Shown piece by piece: positions 43,404 to 50,738 of a DNA stretch of 64,000 nt (positions are counted from its first letter, which is position 1; each line of letters begins with the position of its first letter). The notes beneath the pieces are model-generated. The model did not search any database and was not told the origin of the DNA. It saw only the letters and a list, made by a program, of their open reading frames with translations. A program made the translations under genes and the position numbers. Source of the DNA: CAWCFV01 sp963794995 (GTDB lineage Bacteria > Actinomycetota > Actinomycetes > JACCUZ01); contig CAWCFV010000002.1 of the NCBI GenBank assembly GCA_963794995.1, forward strand, positions 1,054,001 through 1,118,000, given 5' to 3'.

Positions 43404-43697
43404 TCAGTGCGTGCGGCGCCAGAGCATGACGCCGACGAGCCCGGCGACCGCCGCGGCCGCCATCGCGACCCGGTCGACCCGCAGGCCGCCGCCGTCGACG
43501 AACTGCGCCTTGGTCGACTCGGCTCCCCTGCGCGCGACGTTGGCGGGCTTCACCCGGTCGGCGATCGCGTCGACCGTGCCGGCGAGCCGCGCCCGGGTGG
43601 CCTCGATCTCGGCCTCGATCTCCGCGGGGGTGCTGGCAGGAGCACCGGCCGGCTCACGGGCCTCCAGCCCACCGGGGACGGTGGTGGCGTTCGTCAT
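43404..43697 (-). CDS. DUF3618-domain membrane protein
   Basis: 97 residues. The DUF3618 core is AEIEAEIEATRARLAGTVDAI (opening), followed by DRVKPANVARRG; one C-terminal helix (AAAAVAGLVGVMLW) ends RRTH. AGGAGG precedes the ATG. Small membrane-tethered proteins of this kind often sit with phage-holin-like DUF1469 genes, not seen here. Confidence 0.85.
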   Translation of the reverse strand: MTNATTVPGGLEAREPAGAPASTPAEIEAEIEATRARLAGTVDAIADRVKPANVARRGAESTKAQFVDGGGLRVDRVAMAAAAVAGLVGVMLWRRTH

Positions 43698-43716
43698 GTC
43701 GGACCTCCTCCTGGCC

Positions 43717-43761
43717 GTGCTGTCCGTGCTGTCCATGCTGTCCATGCTGATCGTGCTGACC
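43717..43761 (+). repeat. 9-bp tandem repeat array upstream of the DUF3618 gene
   Basis: Five units of consensus RTGCTGTCC (the last two degenerate) lie 20 bp before the DUF3618 start, between it and the divergent bcp gene. Confidence 0.8.
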
Positions 43762-43883
43762 GTACTTTCCAGGCCCATGCTGTCACTACCGACGGCGCGG
43801 TCGCCTCCGATGCCGTCCTGGGCCCTTGCCCGCGATCCCGCCGGGCAAGCCTCCCGCCCCGCGGTACGCCCGACCCGGTGACC

Positions 43884-43889
43884 TAGCGT
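43884..43889 (+). promoter_or_regulatory. -10 hexamer of bcp (leaderless)
   Basis: TAGCGT, 6 nt, then GTG 43896. Confidence 0.6.
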
Positions 43890-43895
43890 TCCGGG

Positions 43896-44372
43896 GTGAC
43901 CACCTCGCCCCGGCTCTCCCCCGGCGACCCCGCGCCCGACTTCACCCTCCCGGACGCGGAGGGCAGCGCGGTGAGCCTGTCGTCGCTGCACGGTCAGAAG
44001 GTCGTCCTGTACGTCTACTCCCGCGCCTCGACGCCGGGATGCACCAAGCAGGCCTGCGACTTCCGCGACAGCATCGCCTCGCTGCGGGGCGCCGGCTACC
44101 AGGTCCTCGGCATCTCGCCGGACAGCCAGGAAGCGCAGAAGGCGTTCGCCGACGCCGAGCGGGTGCCGTTCCCCCTGCTCTGCGACCCCTCCCGGCAGGT
44201 GCTCGAGGCATACGGCGCCTACGGCGAGAAGAAGCTCTACGGCAAGACCGTCGTCGGGGTGATCCGCTCGACGTTCGTCCTGGACGAGCACGGGGTGGTC
44301 GAGCGGGCGATGTACGGGGTCAAGGCCACCGGCCACGTCGCCAAGCTCCGCAGGGACCTCGGCCTCGACTGA
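43896..44372 (+). CDS. bcp: peroxiredoxin, Bcp/PrxQ type
   Basis: 158 residues of thioredoxin fold: GDPAPDFTLPDAEG, and STPGCTKQACDFRD with the peroxidatic Cys and a second Cys five residues on, the resolving position in the Bcp subgroup. It reduces hydroperoxides using thioredoxin. GTG 43896 is leaderless by the TAGCGT spacing. It is divergent from DUF3618. Confidence 0.92.
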   Translation: MTTSPRLSPGDPAPDFTLPDAEGSAVSLSSLHGQKVVLYVYSRASTPGCTKQACDFRDSIASLRGAGYQVLGISPDSQEAQKAFADAERVPFPLLCDPSRQVLEAYGAYGEKKLYGKTVVGVIRSTFVLDEHGVVERAMYGVKATGHVAKLRRDLGLD

Positions 44373-44419
44373 TCCGGTCCGGCCCCGCCGGGCGAGCCCC
44401 CGCCTAGACTCGCCCCGTC

Positions 44420-44502
44420 GCGGGAGTGGCGGAACTGGCAGACGCTCCGGCTTTAGGTGCCGGCGCCCTCTGGGCGTGGGGGTTCGAGTCCCCCCTCCCG
44501 CA
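44420..44502 (+). tRNA. tRNA-Leu (UAG)
   Basis: Class II tRNA with a long variable arm; acceptor GCGGGAG/CTCCCGC, anticodon loop TTTAGGT (anticodon TAG). TAGACT at 44404-44409 may be its -10. Confidence 0.94.
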
Positions 44503-44525
44503 CCGGGAGGCTGCCCGCGTCGGCG

Positions 44526-45125
44526 TCAGCCCAGCAGGTCGCGCAGCACGGGGACCAGCGCGCGCAGTGCCCGGCCGCGGTGCGAGATCGCGTGCTTCTC
44601 GGCCGCCGGCAGCTCCGCGGTGGTCCGGTCGTGCCCCTCGGGCACGAACACCGGGTCGTAGCCGAACCCGCCGTCGCCCCGCGGCTCGCGCACCAGCGTG
44701 CCGTCCATCCGGCCCTCGACCACACGGTCCTCCCCGCCGGGCAGCGCGACCGCCATGGCGCAGGCGAAGTGCGCGCCGAGATGGCGCTCGGGCACGTCGG
44801 CGACCTGGTCGAGGACCAGCGCCAGGTTCGCGGCGTCGTCCTTGCCGGAGCCCGCCCAGCGCGCGGACAGGATCCCGGGCATGCCGTTGAGCGCGTCGAC
44901 GCACAGCCCGGAGTCGTCGGCCACCGCCGGCAGGCCGGTCGCCTCGGCGGCCGAGCGGGCCTTCTTCAGGGCGTTCTCCGCGAAGGTGAGCCCGTCCTCG
45001 ACCACGTCCGGGGCTGAGTCGGGCAGCGGCTCGAGCGCCACGTCGAGCCCGGCGGCGGCGAGGATGTCGTCGAGCTCGACGAGCTTCTTCGGGTTGCGCG
45101 TCGCCAGGACCAGCCGCGCGGTCAC
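44526..45125 (-). CDS. rdgB: XTP/dITP diphosphatase (non-canonical purine NTP pyrophosphatase)
   Basis: 199 residues of the HAM1/RdgB family: LATRNPKKLVEL (nucleotide loop), TFAENALKKAR, VADDSGLCVDAL (catalytic Asp pair), and HAISHRGRAL. It cleaves ITP, XTP and deoxy forms to keep them out of DNA and RNA. GTG 45125 overlaps the rph stop by 4 nt, the usual rph-rdgB coupling in actinobacteria. Confidence 0.94.
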   Translation of the reverse strand: MTARLVLATRNPKKLVELDDILAAAGLDVALEPLPDSAPDVVEDGLTFAENALKKARSAAEATGLPAVADDSGLCVDALNGMPGILSARWAGSGKDDAANLALVLDQVADVPERHLGAHFACAMAVALPGGEDRVVEGRMDGTLVREPRGDGGFGYDPVFVPEGHDRTTAELPAAEKHAISHRGRALRALVPVLRDLLG

Positions 45126-45841
45126 CCGTCCAGGGCCTTCTGCTGCAGCTGGGTCAGCGTGCTGCACCCGTCGGTGGCGAGGTCGAGCAGCTCGCCGAGC
45201 TGCGCCCGGTCGAACGGCGCCCCCTCGGCGGTGCCCTGCACCTCGATGAAGCCGCCGAGGCCGGTCATCACGACGTTCATGTCGGTCTCGGCGGTGACGT
45301 CCTCCTCGTAGCAGAGGTCGAGCATCGGCAGCCCGGCCACGATGCCGACCGACACGGCGGCCACCGACCCGGTCAGCGGCTCGGAGACCAGGGCACCCTT
45401 CTCGCGCAGCCACGACACGGCGTCGGCCAGCGCGACGTAGGCCCCGGTGATCGCGGCGGTACGGGTGCCGCCGTCGGCCTGCAGGACGTCGCAGTCGAGC
45501 ACGATGGTGTTCTCGCCGAGCGCCTTGTAGTCGATGATCCCGCGCAGCGACCGGCCGACCAGGCGGGAGATCTCGTGGGTGCGGCCACCGATCCGCCCTT
45601 TCACCGACTCGCGGTCCGAGCGGGTGTTGGTCGAGCGCGGCAGCATCGCGTACTCGGCGGTGACCCAGCCCAGCCCGCTGCCCTTGCGCCACCGCGGCAC
45701 GCCCTGCGTGACCGACGCGGCGCACAGCACGCGCGTCTTGCCGAACTCGACCAGCACCGACCCCTCGGCGTGGTCCAGCCAGCCGCGGGTGATGCGCACG
45801 TCGCGCAGCTGGTCGGGGGTGCGTCCGTCGATGCGAGCCAT
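45122..45841 (-). CDS. rph: ribonuclease PH
   Basis: 239 residues: RIDGRTPDQLRDVRI, GKTRVLCAASV, PRSTNTRSDRES and DVLQADGGTRTAAITGAYVA, all RNase PH signatures. A phosphate-dependent 3'-5' exonuclease that trims tRNA 3' ends. The ATG follows a TAGGGT hexamer by 7 nt. It is coupled to rdgB. Confidence 0.95.
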   Translation of the reverse strand: MARIDGRTPDQLRDVRITRGWLDHAEGSVLVEFGKTRVLCAASVTQGVPRWRKGSGLGWVTAEYAMLPRSTNTRSDRESVKGRIGGRTHEISRLVGRSLRGIIDYKALGENTIVLDCDVLQADGGTRTAAITGAYVALADAVSWLREKGALVSEPLTGSVAAVSVGIVAGLPMLDLCYEEDVTAETDMNVVMTGLGGFIEVQGTAEGAPFDRAQLGELLDLATDGCSTLTQLQQKALDG

Positions 45842-45848
45842 GACGACG

Positions 45849-45854
45849 ACCCTA
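45849..45854 (-). promoter_or_regulatory. -10 hexamer of rph-rdgB (leaderless)
   Basis: TAGGGT on the minus strand, 7 nt before ATG 45841. Confidence 0.6.
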
Positions 45855-45865
45855 GAGGCGGGTGC

Positions 45866-46618
45866 TCACAGCTCGTACGCCGCGCCCGGGCTGGCGAGGT
45901 CCAGCGGCCCGCTGAACACCGACCGGGCGGCGGCGAGGGACGTCGCCGGGTGGTTCCACGGGGGCAGGTGGGTCAGCACCAGGTGGCGCACCCCGGCGCG
46001 CTCGGCGTGCGCGCCGGCCTCGCGAGCCGTCAGGTGCAGGTCACGCGGCGCCGCGTCGTCGCGGCCCTCCTCGAAGGACGACTCGAACAGGGCCAGGTCT
46101 GCGTCGCGGGCCAGCTCGACCAGCGCGTCGGTCGGACCGGTGTCGCCGGAGTACACGAGCGTCCGGCCGCCGTGCTCGACCCGCATCCCGAACGTCGGGA
46201 CGGGGTGGGCCATCCGGGCGACCTCGACCGTCAGGGGCCCGACGGCGTGGACACCCGCGGTCCACGGCACGAAGTCGAAGCAGCCGGCCAGGCCCGGGGC
46301 GTCCGCACGCCCGTAGGCCCGCGCGAGGTGGGCTCCCGCCCCGTCCGGGGCGAACACCGGCAGGGTGGCGTGGTCGGTGCCGGGCTGGTAGGTCCGGGCG
46401 ACGTAGAGCGGCAGCAGGTCCATGCAGTGGTCGGGATGGAGGTGGCTGATCAGCACGGCATCGAGGTCACCGAACCCGCAGTAGCGCTGCAGCGGGCCCA
46501 GCGCCCCGTTGCCGAGGTCGAGCAGCACCCGGAACCCCTCGACCTCGACGAGATAGCAGGAGGCGGCACCCCCGGGGCCCGGCACCGATCCGGAGCACCC
46601 CACGACCGTGACCCTCAC
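45866..46618 (-). CDS. metallo-beta-lactamase-fold hydrolase
   Basis: 250 residues: VVGCSGSVPGPGGAAS at the start, HLHPDHCMDLLP as the HxHxDH metal motif, SGDTGPTD with the bridging Asp, and HLPPW near the end. This is the RNase Z/phosphodiesterase-like branch, often annotated as ribonuclease Z-like or cyclic nucleotide-degrading. It overlaps murI by 4 nt (GTGA). It may be an RNA- or cAMP-acting enzyme; not resolvable here. Confidence 0.85.
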   Translation of the reverse strand: MRVTVVGCSGSVPGPGGAASCYLVEVEGFRVLLDLGNGALGPLQRYCGFGDLDAVLISHLHPDHCMDLLPLYVARTYQPGTDHATLPVFAPDGAGAHLARAYGRADAPGLAGCFDFVPWTAGVHAVGPLTVEVARMAHPVPTFGMRVEHGGRTLVYSGDTGPTDALVELARDADLALFESSFEEGRDDAAPRDLHLTAREAGAHAERAGVRHLVLTHLPPWNHPATSLAAARSVFSGPLDLASPGAAYEL

Positions 46619-47409
46619 GCGACCTTCTCCACGCCGCCGGCCTCGGGGCCGAGGAACCGGCGGCTGAGGTCGAGGAACAGCCCCGGGTCACCGGTGGTGA
46701 GGAACCGGTGCTCGGGCTCCGGCAGCCCCACCGGCCGCTCGAGGCCCTCGGCCACGAGGGTGCGGTAGACGTCCTTGGCGGTCTCGTCGGCGCTGGAGAC
46801 CAGCGTCACGCCGTCGCCCATGACGTAGGCGATGACGCCGGTCAGGAGGGGGTAGTGAGTGCAGCCGAGGATCAGGGTGTCGACGCCGGCGCGCGCGACC
46901 GGGTCGAGGTACTCGTGCGCTGCGTCGAGCAGCTCGGTGCCGCCCGTGACGCCCTGCTCCACGAACTCGACGAACCGCGGGCAGGCCTGGGTCGTGACCT
47001 CGATGTGCGGAGCGGCGGCGAGCGCGTCCTCGTAGGCCCGGCTGGTCTTGGTGGCCACGGTCGAGATGACGCCGACGTGGTCGTTGCGGGTGGCTGCCAC
47101 CGCCCGGCGCACGGCCGGCCGGATCACCTCGACGACGGGGACCTCGTAGCGCTCGCGGGCGTCGTGCAGGACAGCGGCGCTGGCGCTGTTGCAGGCGATG
47201 ACCAGCATCTTGACGCCCTGGTCGAGGAGGTGGTCGAGGCACTCCAGGGCGAAGGCGCGGACGTCGGCGATCGGACGTGGCCCGTAGGGCTGGCGGGCGG
47301 TGTCGCCGTAGTAGAGGACCGGCTCGTGCGGCAGCTGGTCCAGCACCGCCCGGGCCACCGTGAGTCCTCCGAAGCCGGAGTCGAAGATGCCGATGGGAGC
47401 GTCCGCCAC
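46615..47409 (-). CDS. murI: glutamate racemase
   Basis: 264 residues: IFDSGFGGLTVARA, YYGDTARQPYGPR, VIACNSASAAVL (first catalytic Cys) and LILGCTHYPLL (second catalytic Cys). It makes D-glutamate for peptidoglycan. GTG 47409 is 6 nt after TACGCT. The following gene is coupled by a 4-nt overlap. Confidence 0.95.
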   Translation of the reverse strand: MADAPIGIFDSGFGGLTVARAVLDQLPHEPVLYYGDTARQPYGPRPIADVRAFALECLDHLLDQGVKMLVIACNSASAAVLHDARERYEVPVVEVIRPAVRRAVAATRNDHVGVISTVATKTSRAYEDALAAAPHIEVTTQACPRFVEFVEQGVTGGTELLDAAHEYLDPVARAGVDTLILGCTHYPLLTGVIAYVMGDGVTLVSSADETAKDVYRTLVAEGLERPVGLPEPEHRFLTTGDPGLFLDLSRRFLGPEAGGVEKVA

Positions 47410-47415
47410 GGGAGG

Positions 47416-47421
47416 AGCGTA
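47416..47421 (-). promoter_or_regulatory. -10 hexamer of murI (leaderless)
   Basis: TACGCT on the minus strand, 6 nt before GTG 47409. Confidence 0.55.
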
Positions 47422-47456
47422 TGGGGTGGCCGCGGGGCGCCCGGGGACGCCGGTGC

Positions 47457-48098
47457 CTAGGCGCCGACGACGAGGACGTCGGCGCGGTCGCGGGTGGTGC
47501 TGACCAGCAGGGCGTTCGCCTGGTCGCTGCCGAGCGAGCGGTCCTCCGCCTCGGCCCGGTCCCGTCCGAAGGCCATGTGCCGCCCGACCAGCCAGGACAC
47601 CCGCCTGTCCTCGCCGGGGTCGACGTACCAGACCTCGTCGAGCAGGGTCCGGACCTGGGCCCAGTCCCCGGTGTCGACCAGCAGGTAGTTGCCCTCGACG
47701 ATGACGAGCGGCACCTCCCGGGGGACGGCGATGGCTCCCGCGATCGGTTCCTCGAGGTCGCGGCGGAACTCCGGCGCGTGCACCACGGCCTCGTCGGCAG
47801 CCGCCAGCCGGCGCAGCAGGTGGACGAAGCCCCCCGCGTCGAAGGTGTCGATGGCACCCTTGGTCCCGAGCCTGCCGAGAGCCTCGAGACGGCGGTGCGC
47901 GAGGTGGAAGCCGTCCATCGGCACCAGCTGCGCCGACCCGTCGAGCGCGGCGGCCACCTCGGCGGCCAGGGTCGACTTCCCCGCCCCGGGCGGGCCGGTG
48001 ATCCCGAGCATCCGGCGGCCGCCCCGGGCGGCCAGCCCCCGTGCCCGGGCGACGAGGTCGTCGATCGGCGTCCGGGGCAGCTGCTCGGGGGCGGACAT
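47457..48098 (-). CDS. nucleoside/nucleotide kinase family protein
   Basis: 213 residues: Walker A GITGPPGAGKST, MDGFHLAHRRLEALG, IVEGNYLLVD and a basic lid (RRVSWLVGRHMAFGR). The pattern fits the pantothenate/uridine kinase-like family called fructose-transport kinase or YggC-like. The substrate is unknown. The start ATG 48098 is 2 nt after the cysM stop, so it is likely co-transcribed with cysM. Confidence 0.82.
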   Translation of the reverse strand: MSAPEQLPRTPIDDLVARARGLAARGGRRMLGITGPPGAGKSTLAAEVAAALDGSAQLVPMDGFHLAHRRLEALGRLGTKGAIDTFDAGGFVHLLRRLAAADEAVVHAPEFRRDLEEPIAGAIAVPREVPLVIVEGNYLLVDTGDWAQVRTLLDEVWYVDPGEDRRVSWLVGRHMAFGRDRAEAEDRSLGSDQANALLVSTTRDRADVLVVGA

Positions 48099-48100
48099 GC

Positions 48101-49048
48101 TCAGGCCCAGAGGGTGCCGTCGAGGTTGGCCTCGGCCTCGTCCAGGGTGCCGGCGTAGGCGCCGGTGGAGAGGTACTTCCAGCCCGCGTCGCACACGATG
48201 AAGACGATGTCGGCCCGCCCTCCCTCACGGGCGACCCTCGCGCCGATGCCCAGCGCGGCGTGCAGGATCGCGCCGGTGGAGATGCCGACGAACATCCCCT
48301 CGTTGTCCAGCAGCTCGCGCACCCGGCGCACGGCGTCCCGCGGGCCCACGGAGAACCGCGAGGTGAGCACCGACTCGTCGTAGAGCTCCGGCACGAAGCC
48401 CTCGTCGAGGTTGCGCAGGCCGTAGACCAGCTCGCCGTACCGGGGCTCGGCGGCGACGACCTCCACCCCGGCCACGTGCTCCCGCAGGTACCGGCCGACC
48501 CCCATGAGGGTCCCGGTGGTCCCGAGGCCGGCCACGAAGTGGGTGATCGAGGGCAGGTCGGCGAGGATCTCCGGACCGGTCGTCGCGTAGTGCGACTCGG
48601 CGTTGGCCGGGTTGCCGTACTGGTAGAGCATCACCCAGTCGGGATGCTCCTCGGCCAGCCCCTTGGCGACCCGGACGGCCTCGTTGGACCCGCCCTCGGC
48701 GGCCGACGAGACGATCTCGGCACCCCACATCTCGAGCAGCTGCCGACGCTCCACCGACGTGTTCGCCGGCATCACGCAGACCAGCCGGTAGCCCTTGAGC
48801 CTGGCCACCATCGCCAACGAGATCCCGGTGTTGCCCGACGTCGGCTCCAGGATCGTGCAGCCCGGCCGGAGCAGCCCGGCCTTCTCGGCCTGCTCGACCA
48901 TGAACACGGCCGGCCGGTCCTTCACCGAGCCGGTCGGGTTGCGGTCCTCGAGCTTGGCCCAGAGCCGGACGTCAGCCGACGGCGAGAGCCGCGGCAGCCC
49001 GACGAGCGGGGTGTTGCCGACCGAGTCGAGCAGGGAGTCGTAGCGCAC
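48101..49048 (-). CDS. cysM: O-phosphoserine sulfhydrylase / cysteine synthase (CysM)
   Basis: 315 residues, PLP fold type II: NPTGSVKDRPA with the Schiff-base lysine, EPTSGNTGISLAM as the substrate loop, and AGLGTTGTLMGVGRYL. Together with CysO and Mec it forms the alternative actinobacterial cysteine route in which a CysO thiocarboxylate is the sulfur donor and O-phosphoserine the acceptor. It starts 18 nt after cysO. Confidence 0.93.
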   Translation of the reverse strand: MRYDSLLDSVGNTPLVGLPRLSPSADVRLWAKLEDRNPTGSVKDRPAVFMVEQAEKAGLLRPGCTILEPTSGNTGISLAMVARLKGYRLVCVMPANTSVERRQLLEMWGAEIVSSAAEGGSNEAVRVAKGLAEEHPDWVMLYQYGNPANAESHYATTGPEILADLPSITHFVAGLGTTGTLMGVGRYLREHVAGVEVVAAEPRYGELVYGLRNLDEGFVPELYDESVLTSRFSVGPRDAVRRVRELLDNEGMFVGISTGAILHAALGIGARVAREGGRADIVFIVCDAGWKYLSTGAYAGTLDEAEANLDGTLWA

Positions 49049-49066
49049 CAGCGGCCTCCGGGGCTC

Positions 49067-49339
49067 TCAGCCGCCCGCGACGGCCGGCAGGACGGTGACG
49101 TTGTCGCCGTCCTTGACCTCGGTCTCGAGCCCACCGAGGAACCGGACGTCCTCGTCGTTGAGGTAGACGTTGACGAACCGGCGCAGCCCCTTCTCGTCGA
49201 CCAGCCGGTCACGCAGGCCCGCGTGCCGCGACTCGAGGTCGTCGATGAGCTCGGCGAGGGTGCCGCCGGCGCCCTCCACCGCCTTCTCGCCGCCGGTGTA
49301 CTGGCGCAGGATCGTCGGGATCCGGACCTCGATGCTCAC
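49067..49339 (-). CDS. cysO: CysO, ubiquitin-like sulfur carrier (MoaD/ThiS fold)
   Basis: 90 residues ending AVAGG, the C-terminal di-glycine that is thiocarboxylated. EVRIPTILRQYTGGEK opens the beta-grasp fold, and VNVYLNDEDVRFLGGLET fits the family. It carries sulfur to CysM; Mec then cuts the Cys off its tail. GTG start, 60 nt after mec. Confidence 0.94.
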   Translation of the reverse strand: MSIEVRIPTILRQYTGGEKAVEGAGGTLAELIDDLESRHAGLRDRLVDEKGLRRFVNVYLNDEDVRFLGGLETEVKDGDNVTVLPAVAGG

Positions 49340-49399
49340 TGCAGGGTGCTCCTCGTCGACAGAAATCGCTGGTGGGTGGCCGTCAGCCGTGGCCCGCCG

Positions 49400-49813
49400 T
49401 CACAACGCCGGGACCACCCGGACCTCTTCCTCGGTGACCTCGCCGTCCACGATCCGGTACGAGCGGAACTCTACGGAGTCCTCGTCGCGGGTGGAGACGA
49501 GCACGTAGTGCGCGTCCGGCTCCATCGCGAGGGCGATGTCCGTGCGCGACGGGTAGGCCTCGGTCGCGGTGTGCGAGTGGTAGACCACGACGGGTCGCTC
49601 GTCGCGGTCGTCCATGTCCCGGTACAGCGCGAGCAGGTCGGCGGAGTCGAACTCGTAGAACGTGGGCGACCGGGCGGCGTTGAGCATCGGCACGAACCGC
49701 TCCGGACGGTCCGAGCCGGCCGGTCCGGCGACGACCCCGCAGGCCTCGTCGGGGTGGTCGCGGCGGGCGTGGGCGACGATGTCGTCGTAGGTCGCGCGGG
49801 CGATCTCGAGCAC
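49400..49813 (-). CDS. mec: Mec, JAMM-motif metallopeptidase for CysO-Cys
   Basis: 137 residues. The JAMM motif is HSHTATEAYPSRTD with Glu upstream in DEACGVV, giving the zinc site. It releases cysteine from CysO-Cys. GTG 49813 follows TAGGCT by 7 nt, and the TAG of that hexamer is the stop codon of the upstream DUF2017 gene. Confidence 0.93.
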   Translation of the reverse strand: MLEIARATYDDIVAHARRDHPDEACGVVAGPAGSDRPERFVPMLNAARSPTFYEFDSADLLALYRDMDDRDERPVVVYHSHTATEAYPSRTDIALAMEPDAHYVLVSTRDEDSVEFRSYRIVDGEVTEEEVRVVPAL

Positions 49814-49820
49814 GCTCGCC

Positions 49821-49826
49821 AGCCTA
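49821..49826 (-). promoter_or_regulatory. -10 hexamer of mec, overlapping the DUF2017 stop codon
   Basis: TAGGCT on the minus strand, 7 nt before GTG 49813. Its first three bases (49826-49824) are the TAG stop of the upstream gene. Confidence 0.55.
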
Positions 49827-50378
49827 CGGGGCCGACCAGAGCGCCTGGACGAGCGTCTCCTGGAGGTAGGTCAGCCGGTCGTAGACCCAGAGCAGCCCCA
49901 GCCGGGGGTCGTCGGGGGCCAGCGAGTCGATCAGCTCCTCGAGGTCCTCGGTGACCCCGAGCCGCTGCCCGAGCACGAGCCTGGTGTCGTTGAGGGCACC
50001 GAGCCACTCCTCGGCCTGCTCGGGCCTCAGCACGACCTTGCCCGGCTCCTCGCCCAGCGTCGCCAGGGCGGTGTCGAGCCCGGCCCGCTTGGCCGCCCGC
50101 AGCCCCTGCTCGGTGTAGCGGCGGAAGTCGGCGGACGCCTCGCTGTCGTCGGTGTAGCCGTCCGGGAACAGCCGTGCCAGCGCCGGGTCCGTGGGGGCCT
50201 CGGTGGACGTGCCGATGCCGAGCGCGCGGGCCAGCGGGTCGTCGTCGGCCGCGGCGTCCGGCTCGTCGTCGAGCAGCCGGCGCATCTCGACCAGCACGTG
50301 CCTGATCACCCGGTGCTCGTCGCCGGCGAAGGTCGCCGCGATGTCGCCCTTGCGGGCCCGGCGGAAGGAAGCGACCAC
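49824..50378 (-). CDS. DUF2017 protein (ClpS-linked)
   Basis: 184 residues: SFRRARKGDIAATFAGDEH at the N-terminus, FPDGYTDDSEASADFRRYTE centrally, and LGLLWVYDRLTYLQETLV at the end, the DUF2017 pattern. It is almost always next to clpS in actinobacteria, but its function is unknown. GTG 50378 has AGGAG upstream. It follows clpS by 13 nt. Confidence 0.88.
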   Translation of the reverse strand: MVASFRRARKGDIAATFAGDEHRVIRHVLVEMRRLLDDEPDAAADDDPLARALGIGTSTEAPTDPALARLFPDGYTDDSEASADFRRYTEQGLRAAKRAGLDTALATLGEEPGKVVLRPEQAEEWLGALNDTRLVLGQRLGVTEDLEELIDSLAPDDPRLGLLWVYDRLTYLQETLVQALWSAP

Positions 50379-50391
50379 GTCGTACCGACTC

Positions 50392-50694
50392 CTACTCGTC
50401 GTGCTGCAGGGTCGCCCACAGCCCGAAGCCGTGCATCGCCTCGACGTCGCGCTCCATCTCCTCACGCGTGCCGTTCGAGACCACCGCCCGGCCCTTCTCG
50501 TGGACGTCGAGCATGAGCTTGGCCGACTTCTCCTTGGTGTAGCCGAAGTGCTTCTGGAAGACGTAGGCGACGTAGGACATCAGGTTGACCGGGTCGTTCC
50601 AGACGATCGTCACCCACGGCTTGTCGGGCACGACGACCGAACCGGTCTCGACGTCCTCGTCGGGCCGGACGGTCTCCACCGGAGCCACGGACAT
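50392..50694 (-). CDS. clpS: ATP-dependent Clp protease adaptor ClpS
   Basis: 100 residues: WVTIVWNDPVNLMSYV, then MLDVHEKGRAVV, the N-degron-binding pocket and ClpA/C-binding face. It delivers proteins with destabilising N-termini to ClpC. The flexible N-terminal 25 residues are acidic. ATG 50694 is 6 nt after TAGATT. Divergent from pncB across 44 bp. Confidence 0.95.
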   Translation of the reverse strand: MSVAPVETVRPDEDVETGSVVVPDKPWVTIVWNDPVNLMSYVAYVFQKHFGYTKEKSAKLMLDVHEKGRAVVSNGTREEMERDVEAMHGFGLWATLQHDE

Positions 50695-50700
50695 GTGCCC

Positions 50701-50706
50701 AATCTA
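50701..50706 (-). promoter_or_regulatory. -10 hexamer of clpS (leaderless)
   Basis: TAGATT on the minus strand, 6 nt before ATG 50694. Confidence 0.6.
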
Positions 50707-50725
50707 CGGGCCGCGGCGGGGGACC

Positions 50726-50731
50726 TAGGCT
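50726..50731 (+). promoter_or_regulatory. -10 hexamer of pncB (leaderless)
   Basis: TAGGCT, 7 nt, then GTG 50739. With the clpS hexamer it forms a compact divergent pair of leaderless promoters. Confidence 0.6.
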
Positions 50732-50738
50732 TGCGGCT

